NCBI GenBank assembly: GCA_003868215.1
Contig: QWDQ01000004.1
Location: forward strand, 744,001 to 808,000
Origin: Pseudophaeomoniella oleicola
Taxonomy: Eukaryota > Ascomycota > Eurotiomycetes > Phaeomoniellales > Phaeomoniellaceae
Direction of reading: 5' to 3'
Length of the DNA: 64,000 nt
A program made the translations under genes and the position numbers. This document shows positions 31,940 to 42,566 of this stretch, piece by piece; position 1 is the first letter of the stretch; the number at the start of each line of letters is the position of its first letter. Below the pieces are notes generated by a model that was given only the letters and a program-made list of their open reading frames with translations, had not been told where the DNA came from and searched no databases.

Positions 31940-34462
31940 ATGTCGCTCAAGCGAAAAGCCCTTGCCGCTGGCGGAAGGGAATCGAAGCGTTCGACCCCTG
32001 CACCTTCAACTCCTCAATCGCTGGGCAGCGATGACGAATACTCAGACGACAACTTTGCGAGTCAGAGTGAGGAGGAGCATATCCGGAGAAATATTCAGAA
32101 CACAAACTTCAGTAGGTTCAACGTGAAGGCGCAGGCAAGAAGCAAGTCGTCTGTCTTCGGAACGAAAGACTTCTCGTGGCTATCCCTAAAGCCTGATCAT
32201 GACAATCGGCCTTTGTGGATCAATCCAGCGGTAGCAGCAGGTTCACGAAAGGGCCCAAAGATTATATTGGAAAGCTTTTCGCCCCTTGCGCATCAAGCAG
32301 AAGACTTCCTCATCACTATAGCCGAGCCCCAGTCCAGGCCGCAGTTCTTGCACGAGTACAGATTGACCGAGCACAGTCTCTATGCGGCTCTCTCTGTTGG
32401 TCTCTCTGGGGATGACATTGTCCGAACTCTGGAGAAGTTATCCAAGACTCCTGTTGCTGACAGCGTAAAAGAGTTTATCACCAATCACACGAAAAGCTAT
32501 GGTCGAGTACGGTTGGTGCTACGGGACAACAAATTTTTTTTGGAGAGTGAAGATCCCGGGATCATCCAAATGCTCCTCAAGGACGAGATCATAGGGCCTT
32601 GTCGGCTCGCAGAGACGCAATCGACAATGGGTCCTCAGAAGATGAGTGGCTTGATTATTCCCGGTACCAAGGACGCTGCGGGTCTCCGCCAGAATCCTGA
32701 TCAAGCGCCTCCAGCAGAGGGCCGGGATGCTGAGAAGCAGACTGATGAGGACATGATGGCGGTGCTGAGGGACGAAGACGACGACGAGGAGGAGAATCTT
32801 ATTGAAACACATAGTTTCCAAATCGCCGGTGACACTCGTGATAAAGTGGCTGAGCGATGCCTCGATATCGGGTACCCGGCCCTTTCGGAATATGATTTCA
32901 TGAACGATCAACACAATCTCACCCTCCAAATCGATCTCAAACCAAATACGCAGATTCGTCCCTACCAAGAGAAAGCATTGGGAAAGATGTTCGGAAACGG
33001 TCGAGCCAAGAGTGGAATTATTGTGCTGCCTTGCGGTGCCGGCAAGACTCTAGTTGGTATCACAGCAGGCTGCACAATTCGTAAAAGCGTCATCGTGTTA
33101 TGCACAAGCTCGATGTCTGTTGTCCAATGGCGGAACGAGTTTTTGAAGTGGTCGGACATTGATCCAGCTGATGTTGCTGCGTTCACATCGGACAATAAGG
33201 AAAAGTTCAAGGGTGACACTGGCATTATCGTCACTACTTATTCTATGATTTCACAGACCCGAGCAAGAGCGCACGACTCTCAACAGGTTATGGAGTGGAT
33301 CACGAGCAGAGAATGGGGATTGATGATCCTCGACGAAGTGCACGTCGTCCCCGCCAAGATCTTCCGGCGGATCGGAGAACGTGTACGATCTCACTGCAAG
33401 CTGGGTCTCACAGCAACCTTACTTCGTGAGGACGACAAGATTACCGATCTCAACTACATTATTGGCCCGAAACTGTTTGAAGCCAACTGGATGGAGCTGT
33501 CAGCCCAAGGCCACATTGCTCGGGTTCAGTGTGCTGAAGTCTGGTGTCCGATGACCATCGAGTTCTACAAGGAGTACCAAAAGGAGTCGTCAAAGAAAAA
33601 AGCTCTCTATTACTACATGAATCCAACCAAATTTCAGGTGTGCCAATTTCTGATCGATTATCATGAGAAGCGTGGCGACAAGACGATTGTCTTTTCGGAC
33701 AATGTGTATGCGCTCGAGCAGTATGCCCGCAAACTGAACAAGGCATATATCTACGGAGGAACTCCACAAAGCGAACGCCTCCGCATTCTAGAAAACTTCC
33801 AGCACAATGAACAGATCAACACTGTTTTCCTCTCGAAGATCGGCGATACCTCGCTCGATTTGCCGGAGGCCACGTGCCTGATCCAAATCTCATCCCACTA
33901 TGGGTCCCGCCGACAGGAAGCGCAGCGATTGGGCCGTATCCTTCGGGCTAAACGGCGTAACGATGAAGGGTTTAACGCCTTCTTCTACTCCTTGGTGTCA
34001 AAAGACACGATGGAGATGTACTACTCGGCCAAACGGCAGGCTTTCCTCGTTGACCAAGGTTATGCTTTCAAGGTGATTACTCAGCTACAGGGCATCGAAA
34101 ACTTACCCAATCTGGCATTTCGAACAAAAGCGGAGCGGGTAGAGCTTCTTACGCAGGTGATGCTGCAGAATGAATCAGCTGTTGATGTCGAAGATGTCAA
34201 GGATGACATGTTCAATGACATGCCAGCGACGGCCCGGCAAGCCGTTCAACGGAAGAAGGCTATGGTCAAACGACAGGCCGCTCAGCTTAGCGACCTTGCC
34301 GGCGGTGAGGGCATGGCGTACATTGAATATAACCAGTCGGTGAACAAGGCGCTCAAGAAGAAGAAGGGGCCCGAGTCGGATTTCTTCAGGAAACAGCAAC
34401 GGGAGATGGAGCGCCGGAAGAAACAGCGAGAGAAGGAGCTGGCAGAATTGCGAGGGGACTAG
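31940..34462 (+). CDS. SSL2: TFIIH DNA helicase/translocase XPB (Ssl2/Rad25)
   Basis: An intronless 840-residue SF2 helicase. The acidic, Ser-rich N-terminus leads to the XPB damage-recognition-like region (LWINPAVAAGSRKGPKIILESFSP, LIGDNK-like stretches), then the helicase core: Q-like IRPYQEKAL, Walker A GAGKTL with Lys369, motif Ia SSMSVVQW, motif II DEVH (465-468), motif III TATLLREDDK, and lobe 2 with FSDN, the GTPQSERL loop, SKIGDTSLDLPEA and QRLGRILRAKRRNDEG (motif VI). The basic C-terminal tail (SVNKALKKKKGPESDFFRKQQ) ends the protein. XPB opens promoters in RNA polymerase II initiation and helps nucleotide-excision repair. Length matches yeast Ssl2 (843). Confidence 0.97.
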   Translation: MSLKRKALAAGGRESKRSTPAPSTPQSLGSDDEYSDDNFASQSEEEHIRRNIQNTNFSRFNVKAQARSKSSVFGTKDFSWLSLKPDHDNRPLWINPAVAAGSRKGPKIILESFSPLAHQAEDFLITIAEPQSRPQFLHEYRLTEHSLYAALSVGLSGDDIVRTLEKLSKTPVADSVKEFITNHTKSYGRVRLVLRDNKFFLESEDPGIIQMLLKDEIIGPCRLAETQSTMGPQKMSGLIIPGTKDAAGLRQNPDQAPPAEGRDAEKQTDEDMMAVLRDEDDDEEENLIETHSFQIAGDTRDKVAERCLDIGYPALSEYDFMNDQHNLTLQIDLKPNTQIRPYQEKALGKMFGNGRAKSGIIVLPCGAGKTLVGITAGCTIRKSVIVLCTSSMSVVQWRNEFLKWSDIDPADVAAFTSDNKEKFKGDTGIIVTTYSMISQTRARAHDSQQVMEWITSREWGLMILDEVHVVPAKIFRRIGERVRSHCKLGLTATLLREDDKITDLNYIIGPKLFEANWMELSAQGHIARVQCAEVWCPMTIEFYKEYQKESSKKKALYYYMNPTKFQVCQFLIDYHEKRGDKTIVFSDNVYALEQYARKLNKAYIYGGTPQSERLRILENFQHNEQINTVFLSKIGDTSLDLPEATCLIQISSHYGSRRQEAQRLGRILRAKRRNDEGFNAFFYSLVSKDTMEMYYSAKRQAFLVDQGYAFKVITQLQGIENLPNLAFRTKAERVELLTQVMLQNESAVDVEDVKDDMFNDMPATARQAVQRKKAMVKRQAAQLSDLAGGEGMAYIEYNQSVNKALKKKKGPESDFFRKQQREMERRKKQREKELAELRGD

Positions 34463-36619
34463 ACCGTAGTTTCGTGGGGTTCTGGATTGGGGTTTACGAT
34501 TACTGTATCTCCGTTCAAGTTGTGGACTGATCTCGAGAGAAACCCCGTTACCCCCTTTGAAATCAACTGATTCAGTGTGGGCACCCCAATGTCTGGTTTG
34601 CTGTCAGGTTTACTGTCCGTGGGTGGTGAGACCGAGATTGCGAATACTACGTAGTACGTAGGAGCCAAGGACAACGTTCTGGATTCGGAAAGGGCAGCCG
34701 CAGTATGACCGACAGAGCCGCGGCAGGATGGGCATGTGAGAGTCTAAATGCTCGATAAGCAACAAGTGCAGGGGTTGTCTCGGAAAGTGAACCGGCAGAA
34801 GGTAGGTACCTAGGTAGTTAGGTTACTACTATCGTTACGTGGACTAACTTAACTGATTAAAAATTACTACGTCGTCTGTGCCATAGTGTATCGCGGGCAT
34901 CGCGGCATTGCGGCATTACGGCAGTGAGGCGTTTGAGGCTCTGTAGTAAAGTACCTAATTAACGAGGCGAGGCGAGAAGAGAAGAGAAGAGAACTTGTCC
35001 TTCTAGGTACCTTACCTTTACCTAACCCTTAGTTGATAGGGATCCCTCCGGCAGTCGGAAATATACTTGTTCCATCACCCGACGAAACCCTTTTTGTTTT
35101 TTTGGCTTTCGTTTCTCCGTTTGACGTGAGGTTCGCCCCCCCGAAAACCTTTGTTTCATTGATAACTTTTTTTTTCCAGCTTGGAGGATCAAATTTTTTA
35201 ATCAATCAATTTTCTTTAATTTTTATTACCACATTACCAAAAAGTATCGTGAACAATGGATCCCGGAACAAGCCTCGCGGATCACCTGTGGGCTTCGGTT
35301 CAGGTCTAGTATGGCCCTCGATGGGTAGGTTCTGATGTGTTTGGATGGATTTGACTGGGCGAACTGGCAAGTAACATTACCATCACGGCCGCGTTATCCA
35401 GGACCCGCTCGGGTGTTCTGCGGTATTACCTTTGGTACGTGGCTTTGCATGGTACGTAGTTTACCGTGATTTAGTAGTTAGATACGGAGACACCTAGGTA
35501 GTAGTAGGTAGTAGTAGGTGGTAGTAGGTGGTAAGTTAGTAAATGGTAGTAGGTGGTAATGCTATGGGAGATGGTAACGTAGTAATAGTAATAATTAGTA
35601 GGTATACGTACGTAGTAGTAGTAATCAATTAGTACGTAGTAAGGTGCCCTAAGCGGAACTGCCGATTCAGATTGCAGATTTGCAGATCTTCTGTTCTCGG
35701 CGTTCGCTTGACTTGCCCTGGTCACATGAAGCTATCGACAACTATCAACAACGTTCCTCCATAGCAGTTCAGCACCTACCTCAGAGTGAATTGGCAACCT
35801 GTTCAGAGGATAGCAATGTGCCGGATAGATTCATTATAGAATACCACTGTTCAGTTGTGACCCCGAGTGCCCGTGTTCCCAGCCCTTTGGGAGCTCTGTG
35901 TCTGCAAATTGTCCGCCGCATTCGGCCCTACCGCGGCGTGTTGTTTCTTACAGACCCGGTTTTCAAGGTTGTTTCGATGAACAAGTAAAGAATGGCCCAT
36001 TAATATTATCATGAGAGATATTTTCGTGTCCCGAAATGTACGAAGCGGAGTTTCTCCATATTGTACAATGGTCCGACTGCTGGCACGGCGAGGTTGCTTG
36101 ATCGGTCTCATGAGATTACCTGCTGGTAACCGTTCTCCTCCTTCTCCCTGGGGCTATTGCGACTCGCGAGCCTGGCCTCTCCCTCACTGGCATCCTGGCT
36201 CCTGGCTCCTGGCTCCTGGCTCGCTGGGATTCTCTCCCCCCCCCCGCCGCCCCAATCTCGACCCCGAGCTGTCTTCCGATTTCGTCCACTTCTCCCTGAA
36301 AAATAGATACGCACCTGACATGACGAGAGCCCACTCTCCGTCCCACGTTCGAGTTCTTTTCGCCCGTGGGCAGATCCATCACGCCTCCTGAATTTGTGGA
36401 AAAGTATGGTCGCCCCATGGTGTACTTCGTAGTATAGTCCACATGGATCAACATCACCTGTTACTTTGCGGTGCGCCCAGACTTTGTGCCAATTCCTATA
36501 TAGGATCCCCGTGGCCCCCCCAGAATTGGCTTTTCTCTCTTCCATCCTTACCATCATTCCTGATCACCACTTAATCACCCTTTCTCCTATCACTGTTCAC
36601 ACTTCCCTAAAGTCCCATC
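34463..36619. other. 2.2-kb intergenic with dense TACGTAG-type motifs; XPB 3' flank and hexose transporter promoter
   Basis: TACTACGTAGTACGTAG lies at about 34648-34666 and GTACGTAGT-type motifs at about 35453, 35606 and 35634. A GTAGTAGGTAGTAGTAGGTGG array runs about 35500-35585. CCTGGCTCCTGGCTCCTGGC repeats are at about 36196-36220, and a C run with CCGCCGCCCC is at about 36237-36254. A TATATA box at 36497-36502 lies 118 bp before the transporter ATG, followed by a C/T-rich leader typical of strongly expressed fungal genes. No gene is seen. Confidence 0.6.
36497..36502 (+). promoter_or_regulatory. Putative TATA box of the hexose transporter gene
   Basis: TATATA 118 bp upstream of the start codon, followed by a long pyrimidine-rich stretch (about 36530-36618), the classic architecture of highly expressed fungal genes. 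The gene's strong codon bias supports this reading. Confidence 0.45.
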
Positions 36620-38418
36620 ATGGGCCTCTTCAGCAAGAAAGCTGCCCCTTCGGCAGGAGTCACCGAGAAAGGTACTCCAGCCAGTGCTACCCCGGACGCC
36701 ATCACCCCGGGCAATGGTTCCCAAACATCGCTGCCACAGCATCATGACAGAGTGAAGCAACCCAAGCGCAGAGCGCCATTCATTGCCGTTCTCCTCGGAG
36801 GCTGCGCCAGTTTGGGTGGTTTCATGTTCGGTTACGAATCCGGTCAAATTTCAGGTAAGCTGGGACCCTTGTGGTTTCGTTACTGATGCATTGTTGCTAA
36901 CATCTATCAAAAGGTTATACGTCCATGTCAGATTTCAGACGCAGATTTGGAGATGCAGATGGTGACTTCTCAGACGTCCGCCAGGGTACCATTGTCGGTC
37001 TTCTGTGTATCGGTACCCTGATCGGTTGTTTGATTTCCGCCAGACTCGCTGATACCATCGGTCGTCGTCTCACCATCTCTTGCTCCGCCTTCTTCTACAT
37101 CATCGGTGTCATCATTGAAATCACGAGCAACCACGTATGGGCACAATTCGCCATGGGTCGTTTCGCCGGTGGTCTTGGTATCGGTGCTCTGTCGACTGTG
37201 GTTCCCATGTACCAATCCGAGTCGATCCCGAAATCCATCCGTAGTTCGGTGGTGGCATCATACCAATTGATGATCACCCTCGGTATCTGGACTTCTTACA
37301 TGGTCGACTGGGGAACTGCCAAGGAATACAGCAACAGCGCTCAATGGCGTATCCCCAACGGTCTTGGCGCACTTTGGGCTATCATCCTCGGTTCTACGAT
37401 CCTGATCTTCCCCGAATCCCCACGTTATGCTTACCGTATTGGTCGAGAAGACGAGGCTCGTCGCAACATGGCTCGCCTGAACGGTGTCCGACCCGACGAT
37501 CCGATTATCAACGACGAGATCAACGAGATCCAGGAAAAGCTCGACGCCGAAAACGCTGGTGGTGACCACCCATGGTACGAAGTCTTCACTGGCCCTCGTA
37601 TGCTGTACCGTACCATTCTTGGTATGGTTCTCCAGGCCGGTCAACAACTCACTGGTGCCAACTACTTCTTCTACTACGGTACGACCATCTTCACTGCTAC
37701 CGGTCTCTCCAACTCGTACGTCACCTCGATCATCCTGGGCACGGTCAACGTGGCTGCTACAATCGTTGGTCTCTGGATTGTCGAGAACGTCGGCCGCAGA
37801 AAGGTTCTTCTGTGTGGTGCCGCCTGGATGTTCATGTGTCTCTTCATTTATTCGTTCGTTGGCCACTACCAGCTCGACCACAACAACCCGACTGCCACGC
37901 CTCAAGCTGGTAACATCATGATTGTCTTCACATGCTTGTACATTTGTGCCTTCGCCGTGTCATGGGGACCTCTTGTCTGGACCATTTGCGGAGAGTTCTA
38001 TCCCGCTCGTTACCGTGCGACTTGCATTGCGCTCGCCACCGCCTCTAACTGGCTTTTCAACTTCTTGATCTCGTTCTTCTCGACCATGATCACTTCCAAG
38101 ATCGATTACTTCTACGGTCTCGTCTTCGGTAGCTGCTGTTTCGCTCTGTTCTTCGTCACCTACTTCTTCGTTATCGAAACCCACAACCGTTCCCTCGAAG
38201 AGATTGACACCATGTATATCTTGCACGTCAACCCAATCACCAGTGCCAGCTGGAACGGCGATGAGCTCCGCAAGCAAGGTTTGACCTTGAACACCGATGA
38301 CATGCACCTTGCCACCGGTGGCAGGAATTTCTCCAAGAGCGATCGGGAAGGTGTCCCAACCGGTGTGTTCCAACAACAGGAACAGGCCCACCCGGCCCCA
38401 GCTGCTGCTGACGTGTAG
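36620..38418 (+). CDS. MFS hexose transporter (sugar porter family)
   Basis: Two exons, 36620-36854 and 36914-38418, with a 59-bp intron (GTAAGC donor, AAAAG acceptor); 579 residues. A cytosolic N-tail of about 55 residues leads to the first helix (FIAVLLGGCASLGGFMFGYESGQISG). Sugar-porter signatures are present: RLADTIGRRLT between helices 2 and 3, PESPRY after helix 6, QQLTGANYFFYYG in helix 7, VENVGRRKVL in the second half, and IETHNRSLEEID at the end of helix 12. Predicted: 12 membrane segments, proton-coupled or facilitated monosaccharide uptake at the plasma membrane. It matches fungal high-affinity glucose transporters (HXT/MSTA type). Codon use is strongly biased to C-ending and GGT/CGT codons compared with its neighbours, indicating high expression. 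Substrate range cannot be read from the sequence. Confidence 0.93.
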
Positions 38419-39254
38419 TTGGCTCTTACCTGAGAGAAAACCAGCACTCTGAGAAAAAAAAAAGCCCCAAAACTGAAAACACCAAATCTCTTGTTGATAT
38501 TTTTCTGTATATAATTTCACAAGTCTTACACACATACACATCTGAAGAACAAAAAGGGAAGGGAAACATTCGGACATGCAACTGCCATATTTGGAAAGAC
38601 GAGTTCGGACCTTTCCTCCTTTTTATTAGGGACCATTGATTTATCCCATGGTTTTATTTCAAGCGTTCTTGCGTTTAGAAAGTATTGCCAGATAATTCCA
38701 ATTTCCGAGTTTTCGATGATGATAATCATATATATCTTTTTATTATGTGACATCTTCTTTTTCTTACATTCTCTGAGTGAGCCTTATTATGCTCATTTAT
38801 CAATATCACATCATCATCATCATCCAATCAATGCCCTGCTCCCTTTTTGATATTTTGATAATGATCATTACCAGAGGCTTGAACCTACCGGTGGTCATTA
38901 GAGGAAGATGAAGCCGCCGCCTCTACCTTAAAAATACCTTGCGTAGTTACCGGGAGTATGTTCAACATCAAGTCAAGTCATTGCTGACTGTCCGATTTGC
39001 CAGTAACTTATCGACAAGACAAACATCCAACAACAACATTCTAATGTTCATCACTAGCTATAAGTAAGAAAGAATGTGTTGTGATGGAATGTTGTTGCTT
39101 GCTTGCTTGGTTGCTACCTATCTAATTAGCTTGTGTGGCGTTTGTTATGCTGAGTTTGCTATTAACTTAGCACCTTATCTTATCTTATTTTATTACCTCG
39201 TAGAATGCAAAAAAAGCTCTTCGCTAATTATTATATCTACAAACAGACGAAAGA

Positions 39255-39292
39255 ATCAATCAATCAATCAATCAATCAGTCAGTCAGTCAGA
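39255..39292. repeat. Tetranucleotide microsatellite, (TCAA)n then (TCAG)n
   Basis: About five TCAA units run into three to four TCAG units without interruption, a pattern of expansion after a point change. Confidence 0.8.
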
Positions 39293-39852
39293 CTTCCCTA
39301 ATTATATACAAATCCATCTTAATCACCATTTGCTTCGAAATTCATTCTTAAAAAAAAAAAAAAAAGGTACAAGACATGCGTTGAACTGAACCAGTAAAAA
39401 ACTACCTAACAGCGGCGAGGGAAAAAAAAAAAAAGAGAGAAAGAAAAAACCTCTTATCATCCGATAACCGAAATGCCAAGAAATGTACCTACCCACCTGC
39501 AGGTAACCTACCTAGACCTACTTTAAGTAACGTGAGTTAACTTAGTAATAGTAGTATAGTAAGTTAGTAGCCGATTGACTCCGGACTCCGGGTTCCTAGG
39601 AACCTACGCTCGCTACCTTAGGTACCTTAAGGTAAAACTAATGTTGGTTAGTTACCTACCTCAGGTAATTACACTCCCAGGCTCGTCACTGTATGGAGCT
39701 GAGCGAGGAATGGAGGGAGAGAGGGCTGCATAACTAGTGGGTAACTATGTAGTACGATCTAGTGGGGTAGGTAGTTATACCAGTTCAGTTCAGTTCAGTT
39801 AGGTACTTCGCTTTGTCGCTTAATCTTCGGACTTTTTCTTTTTTTTTGAGGA

Positions 39853-39880
39853 AGAGAGAGAGAGAGAGAGAGAGAGAGAT
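39853..39880. repeat. (GA)n dinucleotide microsatellite
   Basis: More than ten GA units in a row next to a T-rich run. Confidence 0.85.
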
Positions 39881-40095
39881 GTACGAACGGTGGTCTTAGA
39901 ACTAATTTATAGACTACCCTGAGGACAAAACGATGATGTACATGTAAGGTAGTGAGTGAGTGTATTAGAGTACTTTACAAAAATCCACGGATCTCTCCCG
40001 ATACATTTCATTTCTTTCCCGTTGTTGCTATAATATGCTATATGGTGGTAATCTGGTCTTATCATGCATGGTCTCTGCAGGGGAAAAAAAATTCC

Positions 40096-40120
40096 GTGAG
40101 GTGAGGTGAGGTGAGGTGAG
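40096..40120. repeat. (GTGAG)n pentanucleotide microsatellite
   Basis: About five GTGAG units in tandem. Confidence 0.85.
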
Positions 40121-40304
40121 TCAGCTTGTTTGATGAACCTGGAGAGTGGTGGATGATGTGTATAAAGTACGGACGGGATGGATAAAATGGAGTCGTGAGA
40201 TGGGTTGTGTCTCTGTTGCAGGGATGGGGGTGTTCGTGAAGTCGTATCTCTCTCTCGCTCTCTCTCTCTCTCTCTACTGCAAAACTGTCTTTCAAACACG
40301 AAAA

Positions 40305-41283
40305 TCAGTATCGCCGTCTGCCCTCCTTCCACCAGTGTTCAACCTCCCTCCTCGTCTCCTCTTCCGGCTTTCCAGCCCTAGCAGCCCGCTCCGCATACCC
40401 TTTCTCCCTCTCATTCCTCTCCGTTCTCCACCGTTCCACTTGCTCAGCGCCTTCGGTTCCGTCTGCATTCACACCGCTTTCGATTCCTGTGCCCAACACC
40501 TCATACACGGGCACAACACCGGACCAGACATCCTTCTTTTCCTGATCGCCGTAAACTTTATCCGGGTCATAGCTGCCGATGTTGGCGGCGCGGACTTTGG
40601 CGCTCGCACTGAGGATGCGCACGTGGATGACCTGTACGCTTTTTATGGCAGAAGAGGCGACAGGGTAGGTCGCGGAGCAGCGGTTGCGCGACATGTGGTT
40701 GGTCAGGAGGCGCATGGCGTAGTGTTTCTGGGAAGTCGAGGCGGGTGTTGAGGGGATGAGAGTGGCGAGGCCGTGGAGGACACTGGAGCGGTAGTTCAGG
40801 GAGTGGCCATTGGGGGTGGGGAAGAGGACTACGCCGTCGACTGTGACCAGGAAGAAGAGGAAGTATTAGTTGCGGAACATGGTAACACTGAAGGATGACC
40901 AGGGGTAAGATCATGATTAGACACTCACCTTTTGTCGAAGTAACACAGACCCTGACAGCCCCATTCTGACTGTCTCGTATCGCCCTATACAACAAGGATG
41001 CTGCATTACCATGCAGATACAGATCCATCGGACCCGTCCGCATCGCCTCTTGTTTATGGGAATCCAAGTCCTCATCACTCACGGTTCCGACGGCGTCGTG
41101 ATTCTCGTCGTCGTTGGTGTTTTCTTGGAAGAGGTCATAGCGGCCAAGTACAGCGGTCAGCGGGAGATTCATCGGTATCTGCTCCCCATCTTCATCTTTG
41201 GTGATAAAGGACACATGCGACACGAAGGTTGAATCTATTATCGAATGGACGGTTGCGTAGTCGTAGTGTCCTGTCGGCGGCAA
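40305..41283 (-). CDS. FMN-binding split-barrel protein (pyridoxamine 5'-phosphate oxidase-like)
   Basis: Two exons, 41283-40929 and 40840-40305, with an 88-bp intron (GTGAGT donor, GTCACAG acceptor) joining TSTK to VDGVVL; 296 residues. The N-terminal strand pattern (YATVHSIIDSTFVSHVSFI, IPMNLPLTAVLGRYD, MDLYLHGNAASLLYRAIRDS) and the post-junction GVVLFPTPNGHSLNYRSSVLHG are those of the Pyridox_ox_2 flavin-nucleotide-binding split-barrel group, where the SLNYRS-like strand contacts FMN. A helical C-terminal tail (RWRTERNEREKGYAERAARAGKPEEE) follows. The enzymatic role of this fungal group is unclear; it may be a flavin reductase-like or heme/flavin utilisation protein. Confidence 0.82.
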
Positions 41284-42566
41284 TGGTCATCATCGTGTCC
41301 CACTATCGATCTAGAACACATAACGTAGTTCGGAAAGTCCAAAACTGACCTCTGTGAGAATACACCCGGACTTTATTCAGACGTGTTTCTGGATACCCTG
41401 CCTCCGTTGTCGCCGCAGGAGAGATCGACCCCATGACGACGAGCAACCCTGACTTGCTCTATTTGGGTGACCCAGAAGACAGAACAACAGACAGGGAAGT
41501 CATTCAATAGCAGAGAAATGGTCCTTCAGAAGTAGGGACGAGTCCGTGTATGCTGAAAACACCTGGAAGGGAAGGGAAGGGAAGAAAGAAAGAAAGAACG
41601 AAATGGAGGAGTGCTTTTACTACCACTGATCCATCCTTTGCCTTTGGTAACAGATATTGTTCAACAAGAAGACGATGCAATATATCAGCAATAGATACAC
41701 ACATAGAACGCGTACCTACATAGATACTAAAGTATGCTTCGAGTCAGAGTAGGAGGCTTGAATCTACTGCGGTACATCTTTCTTTCCCCGGGGAGCTTCT
41801 TCATTTTCTCCTAGTATTGCGCACAGCACAGTACAATCGAAATGGCTAGATGACTCAATCTGCGAGAGAGAAAGATATTGTCGAACGAATAGGATCAAGT
41901 GGAATATGCCACTTTCTCATGGAAAGTGAGTTGTATTAATACATTATTATGCATGTTCCTTCTGTCGATCAGCGCGACGACGTCCTTTTTTCTGTGTTCA
42001 GTGGAGAAAGTCGAGACGTGTGGATGTTCGTCTCGCCCTTCCGTTATTGTTGTTAATATTTCTCTATTCTCTGGTCTATCCTCTCCTACACCATCGTAAC
42101 TCTTCCACCATACACTTCGGTAGTCTGATCAGCCGCCATGCACCCGCGAAGATCTGGGTTTGGATCTGCTGTATCGTAGTGGATGTCGATACCTTACAGA
42201 GGAAAAGGCTCGAGCTGCCCTGAACCTGAGAGAGAGGTCTGCGTTTAGGTGGCGAGCGGTGGTCCCTAACGTTTCTCCCTTTGCTTATCTTAAGTCGTCC
42301 AATCAATTGTATTGTAGCAGCCGTAGCTCGACAGTGCAGTACAGTCGAGTCGGGTCGAGTCGACCTATATTTCCTTTCACATAATCTCCAATCCTTATTC
42401 TGGTTCCGGAGGTTCAAGAAATAAGATATGAGATCTCGTACATGTCAAGGTGGAATCTGAATTTATAGCAGAATTCAGTTCATTGTTGGTATATATTCTG
42501 GTATAAGTCCAGAGGGGTCTTAATTTCGTCTTATCCTGTTTTTACGCGGGCAAGAGGCAAGCAGAC
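41284..42566. other. 1.3-kb divergent intergenic between the split-barrel and amidase genes
   Basis: It contains GAAGG/GAAAG microsatellites near 41570-41600. No gene is seen; the amidase end is probably its promoter, with TATATA-like ATATATTC at about 42490. Confidence 0.5.

Larger units (their letters stand above)
38419..40304. other. 1.9-kb repeat-rich intergenic between convergent genes
   Basis: No gene is seen. The stretch is unusually dense in microsatellites: poly-A runs (about 38453, 39350, 39423), a TCAA/TCAG array (39257-39292), CAGTT units (39781-39800), GA units (39853-39880), GTGAG units (40096-40120) and CT units (40246-40275). CCTACCTAGACCTAC and GGTACCTTAAGGTA-type runs occur at about 39506-39635. 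Confidence 0.6.

Noticed and set aside
37258-37905. 215-residue open frame antisense to the hexose transporter
   Set aside because: Shadow caused by strong codon bias; rich in Val/Asp/Glu with no fold-like pattern.
37960-38577. 205-residue open frame antisense to the transporter's end
   Set aside because: It crosses the transporter 3' end; no signature.
40146-40751. 201-residue frame reading through CT microsatellite opposite the split-barrel gene
   Set aside because: Overlaps a well-supported gene and translates a simple repeat.
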